From Synergistaceae bacterium (GTDB lineage: Bacteria; Synergistota; Synergistia; Synergistales; Aminobacteriaceae): a DNA stretch of 17,641 nucleotides. The notes under the pieces are model-generated. The model was not told the origin of the DNA and searched no databases. It was given only the letters and a program-made list of their open reading frames with translations. The stretch spans positions 1-17,641 of the forward strand of contig WRKN01000026.1 of the NCBI GenBank assembly GCA_009778055.1. Direction: 5' to 3'. Within the stretch, counting starts at the first letter, position 1. Each line of letters starts with the position of its first letter. The position numbers and the translations under genes are program-made. Positions 6,983-13,679 of the stretch are shown here, in pieces.

Positions 6983-8869
6983 TTAAGGGCGCGGCTGTTT
7001 AGCGCGTATGAATTTTTTCAGCGCGGTGTTCAGCTCCCGCACATCGATCGGCTTGGAAATGAAGCCGTCGAAACCGTTTGCCAGATACATATCCGCCTGC
7101 CCTGCCAGGGCGTTGGCGGTCAGCGCGACAATGGGGCGCGTGTAGCCCAGGCCGCGTATGATTTTCACCGCCTCCATGCCGTCCATTTTCGGCATCATAT
7201 GATCCATAAACACGATGTCATACGCGCTCCCGCTCTTGATTTTGTCGATTGCGTCAAATCCGCTCATGACGGTGTCCACCGACAATTTATAAGGAGCCAG
7301 GAGCCCCCGGGCAACGTATAGATTCAATTCCACGTCGTCCACGACAAGGACGCTGCCATAGGGCATCGGTTCTAACACTACCTGCGCTCTTCTTATATGT
7401 TTGGCGCTGTTTATACGGAATTCCTGAAGGCTTTTCGCCAATTCCCTGCCCAATACGCCCCCGCCTGCTGTCCTTTGCGGCAAACGCACAATAAACGTCG
7501 TGCCTATGCCCGGCTCGCTTTTTACAGTAATTTCACCATTCATCAAACGCGCCAGATTGTATGTAATGTTCATGCCGAGTCCCGTGCCTTCGGTCATACG
7601 GTTTGATTCCGCGTTGAAACGGGTATATGCGTCAAACACCACGCTCAGTTGTTCTTTTGTCATACCGCAGCCTGTGTCGTTTACTTTAATGACAAGCGTC
7701 GTCTCCTCCGGTTGTTTATCGCCGGCGCAGGCGGATATCAGGAGTTTGACAACGCCTCTTTCCGTATATTTGAACGCGTTGGAAAGCAGGTTGTTCAAAA
7801 TCTGCCTGATGCGGAGCTCGTCGCCGAACAGCGCAGCCGGCGTGTTTTCATCCACGGAGAGCTCAAACTCAATCGGCTTGTCGCCTATACGCGTCACGTT
7901 CAGGGTCGTGGTATCGTTGATAAGGCTTGCGACGCTGTATTCGCCCTGCGTCAATTCCAGCTTGCCCGCCTCGATTTTGGATAAATCCAGTATGTCGTTG
8001 ATAATGCCGAGCAGCAGTTCACCCGAATTGTAAATCTTGCCGTGCGCTTCCTTTATGCTTGGCGCAAGCGTTTCATCCTGAAGCAGGATCTCGGTAATAC
8101 CCAAAATCGCGTTCATCGGCGTGCGTATCTCGTGGCTCATCTTGGCTAAAAATTCGGATTTCGCGTGATTGGCGGCCTTAGCGGCCTCCAACTGCTGCTG
8201 TTCGGTGATGTCGAACACATAGCCGTCGAGCAGATAGGGGCTGCCGTCCGGGTTCCACTCCAGCACTCTGTTACGCTCCCAAACCCATTTGACAGAGCCG
8301 TCCTTCATGATGAGCCGGTACGTGTGCTCATAGTTCAAACCGAGTTCAAGAGTTTCCTCGGACTTTTTCGCGATACTTTCCAGGTCGTCGGGGTGCACCA
8401 TTTGCATATACTTGTTGATGCCGCCGACCATGTTATCGGCGCCGATCAGTTCCTCCGGCGCGTACCCGATGAGTTCCCTGCTGCCTTCGCTGACAAAGGT
8501 AAGGGGATAGATAGGATGGTTGTAAACACATTGATATACCATTCCGGGGAGATTTCCGATGATAGATTCAATCCTTGACGACATTTGCTCTTGCTCCAGC
8601 ATGGCGGCCTCCAATTGCTGCCGCTCTGTGATAAGCGTGGCCGCCTGCTCCGCGATGATCTTTTTTGTTTTCCTGTCTTTTATGTAGATGACCGTCAGTA
8701 AGACGAGCATCAGCGCGAACGCGGCGTCGAGGCCGATCATCCACGCTCTCTGCGCATCAGCCACGTTGATTTTCTCGCTGGCCGCGCCGGGATTTTGATA
8801 ACTCCAAAACACAGCCTGCAGCAACAGCACGGAAAGAAACGCGAATGTCAATCTCTTGATTGCTTTCAT
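6983..8869 (-). CDS. Membrane-bound hybrid histidine kinase (PAS, kinase, receiver)
   Basis: Two-component sensor that autophosphorylates and passes phosphate to its own receiver domain; 628 residues from the chosen ATG. Two membrane segments lie at about 6-24 and 44-62 with only a short outer loop, then a coiled coil (66-103). A PAS domain of the PAS_3 type follows (about 105-223, with HPDD and the WVWERNRV/FDITE end). The HisKA domain has the phospho-histidine H246 in MSHEIRTPMN. The ATPase domain shows an N-box at 357-369, G1 DTGCGM at 398-403 and G2 GTGLGM at 428-433. The receiver has acidic D511/D512, phospho-acceptor D556, T584 and K606. There is no HPt or output domain, so a separate phosphotransfer partner is needed and none is in the window. 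An in-frame TTG two codons earlier is only two bases from GGAGG; ATG 8869 has the right eight-base spacing. The small outer loop suggests the signal is sensed in the cytoplasm by PAS. Confidence 0.94.
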   Translation of the reverse strand: MKAIKRLTFAFLSVLLLQAVFWSYQNPGAASEKINVADAQRAWMIGLDAAFALMLVLLTVIYIKDRKTKKIIAEQAATLITERQQLEAAMLEQEQMSSRIESIIGNLPGMVYQCVYNHPIYPLTFVSEGSRELIGYAPEELIGADNMVGGINKYMQMVHPDDLESIAKKSEETLELGLNYEHTYRLIMKDGSVKWVWERNRVLEWNPDGSPYLLDGYVFDITEQQQLEAAKAANHAKSEFLAKMSHEIRTPMNAILGITEILLQDETLAPSIKEAHGKIYNSGELLLGIINDILDLSKIEAGKLELTQGEYSVASLINDTTTLNVTRIGDKPIEFELSVDENTPAALFGDELRIRQILNNLLSNAFKYTERGVVKLLISACAGDKQPEETTLVIKVNDTGCGMTKEQLSVVFDAYTRFNAESNRMTEGTGLGMNITYNLARLMNGEITVKSEPGIGTTFIVRLPQRTAGGGVLGRELAKSLQEFRINSAKHIRRAQVVLEPMPYGSVLVVDDVELNLYVARGLLAPYKLSVDTVMSGFDAIDKIKSGSAYDIVFMDHMMPKMDGMEAVKIIRGLGYTRPIVALTANALAGQADMYLANGFDGFISKPIDVRELNTALKKFIRAKQPRP

Positions 8870-8930
8870 TAACAAAACCTCCGATACGCCTCTTTGCCGC
8901 CTCGTTCATCATCATCCAGTCAATGGCATA

Positions 8931-8959
8931 ACTATACAATGTTCAAAAGGACACCGCAA
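8931..8959 (-). promoter_or_regulatory. Candidate promoter for the histidine kinase and manA
   Basis: On the minus strand TTGCGG (8954-8959) and TATAGT (8931-8936) are separated by 17 bases, the ideal spacing. The -10 matches five of six bases, the -35 only the TTG core. It lies in the 117-base gap between ruvB and the kinase, about 60 bases before the kinase start, the largest gap in this part of the minus-strand cluster. Prediction only. Confidence 0.4.
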
Positions 8960-8986
8960 CTTTTTCATTCCTATGACGTTCCCGGT

Positions 8987-10033
8987 TCACTGACCCAGCG
9001 GCAGCAGCAGCGTTTCGCCAGGCTCGGGCGGGGCTTTTTTGCCGAGGTAGGCATAGGCCCCGGCTGTCGCTTTACGCCCGCGAGGGGTGCGCTCCAAAAA
9101 GCCCTTCTGAATGAGGTAGGGTTCGTATATGTCCTCTATGGTCTGGGAGTCCTCGTTCAGCGCTGCCGCCAGCGTGGTCAGCCCCACGGGGCCTCCTTTG
9201 AAAAGGTCGATTATCGTGCAAAGGATTTTGCGGTCGCCTTCGTCCAGCCCCTCCGGGTCAATGTCCAGCATGTCCATCGCGCGGCGCGCTATATCAGCCG
9301 TGACGGCGCCGGTTCCCTTGACGGCCGCCACGTCGCGCACGCGCCGCAGGAGGCGCAGGGCAACGCGCGGCGTGCCCCGCGACCGTTTGGCTACCTCGGC
9401 CGCGGCGTCGTCCGATATTTCCACCCCGAGCGTCCGGCCGCCGCGAAGCACTATAAGGGCCAGTTCCTGTTCCGTGTAGAGGGAAAGCTGCTCGACTATG
9501 CCGAAGCGCGCTCGCAGGGGAGAGGTCAGAAGCCCAAAGCGGGTGGTTGCGCCGCAGAGCGTGAAGCGGGGAAGGGAAAGGCATATCGTCTTGGCCAGCG
9601 GCCCCTTGCCCACGATGATGTGCAGGGCGAAGTCCTCCATGGCCGGGTAAAGTATCTCCTCCACCTGAGCGGGGAGCCGGTGTATTTCGTCAATAAACAG
9701 GACGTCATTGCTTTCGACGTTGGAAACTATCGCCGCCAGGTCTCCGGCGCGCTCCAGGGCGGGGCCGGTGGTCGTGCGGAGCTGCCCCCCCATCTCGCGG
9801 GCTATGATACCGGCGAGCGTCGTCTTGCCAAGGCCGGGCGGCCCGTAGAAAAGGACGTGATCCAGCGGTTCCCTGCGCCCCTTGGCGGCCTGCATGTATA
9901 TATGGAGCTTCTCCCTCACTTTTTCCTGCCCTATGAACCCGTCAAGCGTGACCGGGCGGAGGGTAAGGTCGTCAGGGTCGCGCGAAGGCGAGAAAAATCG
10001 GTTTTCCGAGTCGGGCTTTTTTTCTTCCGGCAT
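8987..10033 (-). CDS. ruvB: Holliday junction branch-migration ATPase RuvB
   Basis: AAA+ motor that forms hexameric rings with RuvA at Holliday junctions and drives branch migration in recombinational repair. It has 348 residues, a normal length. Walker A is GPPGLGKT at 64-71, Walker B VLFIDEIH at 111-118, sensor 1 GATTR at 161-165, and the arginine-finger segment SPLRARFG at 171-178 includes R174. The C-terminal winged-helix DNA-binding domain runs from about 255, with the family landmarks GLDEGDRKIL, GGPVGLTTLAAAL, EDIYEPYLIQKGFLERTPRGR and AYAYLG. ATG 10033 has GGAG seven bases upstream. It follows ruvA after a 51-base A-rich spacer on the transcript. The last 15 residues are Pro-rich and variable. 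Confidence 0.97.
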   Translation of the reverse strand: MPEEKKPDSENRFFSPSRDPDDLTLRPVTLDGFIGQEKVREKLHIYMQAAKGRREPLDHVLFYGPPGLGKTTLAGIIAREMGGQLRTTTGPALERAGDLAAIVSNVESNDVLFIDEIHRLPAQVEEILYPAMEDFALHIIVGKGPLAKTICLSLPRFTLCGATTRFGLLTSPLRARFGIVEQLSLYTEQELALIVLRGGRTLGVEISDDAAAEVAKRSRGTPRVALRLLRRVRDVAAVKGTGAVTADIARRAMDMLDIDPEGLDEGDRKILCTIIDLFKGGPVGLTTLAAALNEDSQTIEDIYEPYLIQKGFLERTPRGRKATAGAYAYLGKKAPPEPGETLLLPLGQ

Positions 10034-10087
10034 AAAATTCTCCGTTCGCTAAAGTTATTTATTTTTATTTTTTTATTTATTTACTTA
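10034..10087 (-). repeat. A/T-only low-complexity spacer between ruvA and ruvB
   Basis: On the transcript, the end of ruvA and the spacer read as GTAAGTAAGTAAATAAATA followed by runs of AAAAAAATAAAAATAAATAA. This is almost purely A and T inside an otherwise GC-rich region. It contains a 4-base periodicity (GTAA, AATA) and stop codons in the frames following ruvA. It may act as an unstructured ribosome-loading tract before ruvB (GGAG seven bases before its ATG), or may simply be a slippage-prone repeat. The ruvA stop codon itself lies in the repeated part. Confidence 0.6.
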
Positions 10088-10702
10088 CTTACGTTGCAGC
10101 TCTTTCAACGCGGCCTTCAGGAGCTTTTCTTCGTCCAGTTTTTCAAAATCCTCCCCCAGGGCGGCGCGAACCATACTCAAAGCCATAACCGCGTCCGTCT
10201 GGGCAAACCCCAGCGACCGCAGCGCGTCCGCCACGGTGTCGGAAACGCGCCCAGACGGGGCGGACTGGGCGGAAAATCCGCCCGGGAGCACGGAGATAAG
10301 TTCCGCCGGCAGGACGTTTTTCAGCTCGAAACAAAGCCGTTCCGCCGTTTTTTTCCCTATTCCCGGCACGCGCATAAACGCGTTTACGTCGGCCAGGGAG
10401 ACGGCGCGGACGATCTCGTCCGCTGACAGGACGCTCAAAATCGTCATGGCGGTTCGCCCCCCTATGCCTTTTATCAGGATAATCCTGAGAAAAAGCTCGC
10501 GCTCCGCCTCGTTGGCGAAGCCGAAAAGGAAGGCCCCGGCCTCGGATATCTGCAAATAAACGGTGAGACGGGCCGCCCCTCCGGGACTGCACAGCGCAAG
10601 CCCCCCCCTGGAGCACAATATATCGAACCCCAAACCACCCACGTCCAGTATAACCGACGTTTCCGTAACAGAAAGCACCTCGCCGCAAAGAGAGCGGATC
10701 AT
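10085..10702 (-). CDS. ruvA: Holliday junction DNA-binding protein RuvA
   Basis: Tetrameric junction-recognition subunit that loads RuvB. It has 205 residues, normal for the family. Domain I is an N-terminal OB fold (1-62; MIRSLCGEV, GGLGFDI). Domain II holds two helix-hairpin-helix motifs, LIKGIGGRTAMTIL (about 76-89) and VPGIGKKTAERLCFEL (112-127). A loose linker (about 131-152) leads to the RuvB-binding domain III (SDTVADALRSLGF onward). The first hairpin reads GIGGRTA where GVGPKxA is more usual, a mild variation. ATG 10702 has GAGG seven bases upstream. ruvC, commonly the gene before ruvA, is not there; an antitoxin gene and a toxin stump are found instead. Confidence 0.95.
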   Translation of the reverse strand: MIRSLCGEVLSVTETSVILDVGGLGFDILCSRGGLALCSPGGAARLTVYLQISEAGAFLFGFANEAERELFLRIILIKGIGGRTAMTILSVLSADEIVRAVSLADVNAFMRVPGIGKKTAERLCFELKNVLPAELISVLPGGFSAQSAPSGRVSDTVADALRSLGFAQTDAVMALSMVRAALGEDFEKLDEEKLLKAALKELQRK

Positions 10703-10711
10703 TTTTCTGCC

Positions 10712-10807
10712 TCATTTCCGTTTTTTGACTGTCATGAAAGGCGGAGCACAGTTAGTATCCAGTACCGCCTTGGGCTTATCTGGATTTTCTTGCAGCGCGG
10801 ACCGCAT
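10712..10807 (-). pseudogene. Stump of a PIN-domain toxin gene
   Basis: A frame of 31 codons opens with ATG 10807 inside the 3' end of the antitoxin gene (32-base overlap), as expected for a coupled toxin. It reads MRSALQENPDKPKAVLDTN and then CAPPFMTVKKRK and stop. KAVLDTN is the usual first strand of PIN ribonuclease toxins, with the first catalytic Asp (D17). An intact protein would go on for roughly 120 residues more; here the similarity ends right after DTN and the frame runs into the leader of ruvA. The remainder of the PIN fold and its other acidic residues are absent, so no active nuclease can be made. Evidence is motif, frame and position; the short length leaves some chance of coincidence. 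Confidence 0.6.
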
Positions 10808-11108
10808 TGATTTCTGCATTTATTTCTTCCAAAGTCATATTTGACAGGCCGCTTCTGACGGAAGCCTCCTGTATCGCTTTTACCGCTTTTTGCGCTCGCA
10901 GCCGAAACAAATCAAGAAGCGTATCTTCCATCGTTGAATCGTCAACGTTGACCATAACCGCCATCGGTTGTTCCTTGTTGGTTAAGACAAGTTGACCGGA
11001 GCGTTTAAGCTGTTCCGCTATTTTTTCTGGTGAAGCGTATAAATCAAAAATTGACACACGCTCCGTTCCAGTCGTTTCCTCTGCGATTGTTACCGCTGAG
11101 TTTTGCAT
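10776..11108 (-). CDS. Phd/YefM-family antitoxin, orphaned
   Basis: Antitoxin of a type II toxin-antitoxin pair, expected to bind its toxin and repress its own promoter; 110 residues. The Phd/YefM N-terminal fold is visible at about 17-58: VSIFDLYASPEKIAEQL, SGQLVLTNKEQPMAVMV. A helical C-terminal half (60-110) would wrap the toxin. The gene is intact, with GGAGG nine bases before ATG 11108. It starts 17 bases after the DUF6311-like gene. The partner gene downstream is only a stump (10712-10807), and no RelE- or Doc-like gene is adjacent, so this protein has no visible cognate toxin. It may survive as a repressor or as protection against related toxins elsewhere in the genome (inference). Confidence 0.88.
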   Translation of the reverse strand: MQNSAVTIAEETTGTERVSIFDLYASPEKIAEQLKRSGQLVLTNKEQPMAVMVNVDDSTMEDTLLDLFRLRAQKAVKAIQEASVRSGLSNMTLEEINAEINAVRAARKSR

Positions 11109-11125
11109 GTAACCACACCTCCCCT

Positions 11126-12823
11126 TTACTTCTCAATCAACGTTACGCCCTGCATATGCTCGGCGTTCTCTATTTGCTTTGAAAACCCCGCCGTCATTCC
11201 GTCAAATTGATAAAAGAACAAATCCCTGAATGTTGACGGCTCAGGCAGACCGCTAAAGAAATATACGGTATCGTTTTCGGCACGGCCATTGCTCAATCTA
11301 TCAAGCGTACTTCTCTTATACGCTTCAATCGCCCTCCAATCCTTTCTTGCGAGATGAAAATCGTTTACCGTTATTTTGTTTTCCACGGCAAACTTCGCAA
11401 CGGATAACACATTCCCGTGCAAATTCTCGACACTGCCGTCATAAAACAGATGTTTATAGTCTTTTGCAATAATACTCCACATGCCTGACTTCAAATTTGT
11501 TTCCCATTTTTGCTCTTGCCTGAAGTACGCGCCCTTTGCGTTAAAATAATTCGCCATATCCTGGAACTGCACAAAGGCCAGAATAGATAACAAGGCAGTA
11601 GACGCGTATTTGTTCAATTTACTTATCATGAAAATTGTTGTAATCATTATCATGTAAACAGCAGGCCAAATAAACCTGCCTGACGCCCTGAAAATATTCA
11701 ATATCTTCCAGTCAAACCCAGATACCCCATAAGTAAATAATATTCCATCATTTAAAGCGATAACAGGGCTTAACGCAATAATATAAAAAGTAATAAATAT
11801 AAGTATACCCAAAAATGTTCTTCGGCCCGTTTTTTTGTCGGTAAATTTTAAAGCGTAAAACCTGATATCCCACGCAAAAATAAATAAAGCTATAAACATG
11901 GACAATATCATTCCGTAGCCTATATATGCGTTACCTTCGTATTGACCTCCCGTAGCTAACGGCAAATCCTTTAAAAATTTGGACATACCGCCGGGATTGA
12001 CGATAGAATTAATGTTCGTGCCATAAAAACCAAGAGGTTCGGGAGTCCCTTTCGGCGCTTCACTATAAAAAGCGCCAATCAAGTACATTATGATAAGTGA
12101 TATAGCGATAGGGATACAAAGCTCGGCATAAATTTTCATAAGGCTTTTATGTTCAAAGATATTGTCTATCCAATAAGCCGCCATAAAAACGAATACCATT
12201 ACCGTTAAATAAAGATGTATAGTTACCGATATGCCCAGTAAACCGCTCCATATCAAGATATTTTTGCCTGAGCTTCTGTTTGCGTCTTTGGTGATGCACA
12301 CATAAATTGAAGCCAGAATTATGAAATGGGCCGACAACGAAGTATGGCCGAACATTCGCCAGGTCAAAAATGACGCCATGGTGAAAAACAGGCTTCCGAC
12401 AATGCTGAAAACGGTATTGCCTGTTAGTTTTTTCAATATCAAACCTCCGAAAGCGCCTTGCAAAATGTACGTCAATATGCCAAAAAGGCCGAAATACTGA
12501 AATTTATCCGGCAACAGGGACGAAAGCGCCTTGAAGGGTATTGCAAATAAAGGAATCGAATCACTAAACATAATAGACTCTTTGTAAGGGTGAACAAAAC
12601 TGTCTACAAGCCCGACGGGAAAAGACCAATTTGAATTTCTGAAAAACTCCCAGCCCAAATAATACTGCGTCGGGTCTCCGCCCATCATGAGCCAGTCCGT
12701 ATATGTGAAATCCAGTACCTTTGCTCCATATACGAATATGAAAAATACGGCGCCCAACAAGCCTGAAAAAATAAATACAAAACTTTTCGAGTAACCGTTC
12801 AACCCGAACACCCCATTTTTCAA
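11126..12823 (-). CDS. Multi-pass membrane protein, DUF6311-like (possible GT-C-type glycosyltransferase)
   Basis: Large membrane protein of 565 residues with about ten or eleven hydrophobic segments (first at 14-34) and a soluble C-terminal domain from about 430. The first outer loop carries DWLMMGGDPTQYYLGWEFF (43-61) with acidic D43 and D50. This layout resembles GT-C glycosyltransferases, which use lipid-linked sugars and an acidic pair in the first loop. I connect it with the DUF6311 family from memory; a role in glycan or lipopolysaccharide decoration is inference. The gene is clearly richer in A+T and Lys/Asn/Ile/Phe than its neighbours, a sign of acquisition from elsewhere. Start is uncertain: TTG 12823 is used because no in-frame ATG exists before an upstream stop; its ribosome site is weak, and GTG 12811 is an alternative. 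Confidence 0.75.
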   Translation of the reverse strand: MKNGVFGLNGYSKSFVFIFSGLLGAVFFIFVYGAKVLDFTYTDWLMMGGDPTQYYLGWEFFRNSNWSFPVGLVDSFVHPYKESIMFSDSIPLFAIPFKALSSLLPDKFQYFGLFGILTYILQGAFGGLILKKLTGNTVFSIVGSLFFTMASFLTWRMFGHTSLSAHFIILASIYVCITKDANRSSGKNILIWSGLLGISVTIHLYLTVMVFVFMAAYWIDNIFEHKSLMKIYAELCIPIAISLIIMYLIGAFYSEAPKGTPEPLGFYGTNINSIVNPGGMSKFLKDLPLATGGQYEGNAYIGYGMILSMFIALFIFAWDIRFYALKFTDKKTGRRTFLGILIFITFYIIALSPVIALNDGILFTYGVSGFDWKILNIFRASGRFIWPAVYMIMITTIFMISKLNKYASTALLSILAFVQFQDMANYFNAKGAYFRQEQKWETNLKSGMWSIIAKDYKHLFYDGSVENLHGNVLSVAKFAVENKITVNDFHLARKDWRAIEAYKRSTLDRLSNGRAENDTVYFFSGLPEPSTFRDLFFYQFDGMTAGFSKQIENAEHMQGVTLIEK

Positions 12824-12915
12824 ATTTCTCAGCTCATGAACCCGCCTTACTTTGCTCGGAAATATAGTTGTTTATGTCCTGCAAAATATAAGAAACACCA
12901 TGAATATGGAGTATT

Positions 12916-13668
12916 TCATAAAAGTTCGTAAAAATATTCTTCCCCCCGACCCGTCACCCATATCCCATGATACCGCGAAAGATGGGAGCGCAGATAATCC
13001 AGCCAGGGGAGCAGGGCGTCCCGCGCCGTCAGGTCCGATTTGTTGACGCACAAAACGCGCTTCACGCCGGGCGGGGAGTTTTTCAGGTACATGTCCGGGC
13101 TGGTCAGCAGACGCAGCAAAAGCGGCGGCGTAAGGACCGCGTTCCTTTCCGCCCCCAGAAACCGCCGTAAAATCTCGAACCGGGCCGTCGTGGATTCGTT
13201 CATCGGCCGGGCTAAAGCGTCGGTCCCTACCGCCACCACCTGACAGTCGAAACTCCCGGGAAGCGGAGGCTCGTGCTCCGCGTAGCCCTTCAAGGGCATA
13301 CGCGAAGCGCCGTCGGCCTCGGCCAAAATCCACGAGGCCGGGTTCATGTCGCGCAGCGAAGAAATTTCTTCCGGAAGCAGGCCGATATATTTATCACCTT
13401 CCAAATCCCGAAACAGAAACACCGTTTTACGGGATTCGATAATATTTTTTACCCCGGACAGGAAAGCGGGCGAAAATATCGACGGATAGTTTTTTGTCAG
13501 CAGGACGTTCTCCGGCTCGGCCTCCGACTCCGCCATTTTGGCGGTTGACGTAACGATCACCGCGGAATCCCGCCTCAAACGCTCCGCAAGGCGCAGCATA
13601 AGCGTCGTTTTCCCCCCGCCGCCCGTAAAACAAACCACTCCCCCGTCCGGGAGGAACGCGGGCGTCAT
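12916..13668 (-). CDS. yqeC: YqeC-type putative selenium-dependent molybdenum hydroxylase accessory protein
   Basis: P-loop protein of 250 residues. Walker A-like GGGGKTT lies at 16-22. The hallmark block ADGASRMPLKGYAEHEP occupies 118-134, followed by the VVAVGTDALARP segment and VLCVNKSDL near 206. This matches the YqeC family, found with genes for selenium-dependent molybdenum hydroxylases and thought to take part in cofactor maturation; its exact reaction is not established. No selenate, molybdopterin or hydroxylase gene is in the window, so the partner must be elsewhere. A GTG directly before ATG 13668 is an alternative start. Only 11 bases separate it from the VWA stop and no strong ribosome site is seen, which suggests translation coupled to the VWA gene. 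Confidence 0.85.
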   Translation of the reverse strand: MTPAFLPDGGVVCFTGGGGKTTLMLRLAERLRRDSAVIVTSTAKMAESEAEPENVLLTKNYPSIFSPAFLSGVKNIIESRKTVFLFRDLEGDKYIGLLPEEISSLRDMNPASWILAEADGASRMPLKGYAEHEPPLPGSFDCQVVAVGTDALARPMNESTTARFEILRRFLGAERNAVLTPPLLLRLLTSPDMYLKNSPPGVKRVLCVNKSDLTARDALLPWLDYLRSHLSRYHGIWVTGRGEEYFYELL

Positions 13669-13679
13669 CACGTCAGGCG

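Noticed and set aside
8894..10426. Open frame of 510 codons on the plus strand
   Set aside because: It is antisense to ruvB and part of ruvA, both fully conserved; its translation is low-complexity Arg/Gly/His-rich sequence, typical of a GC-rich shadow frame.
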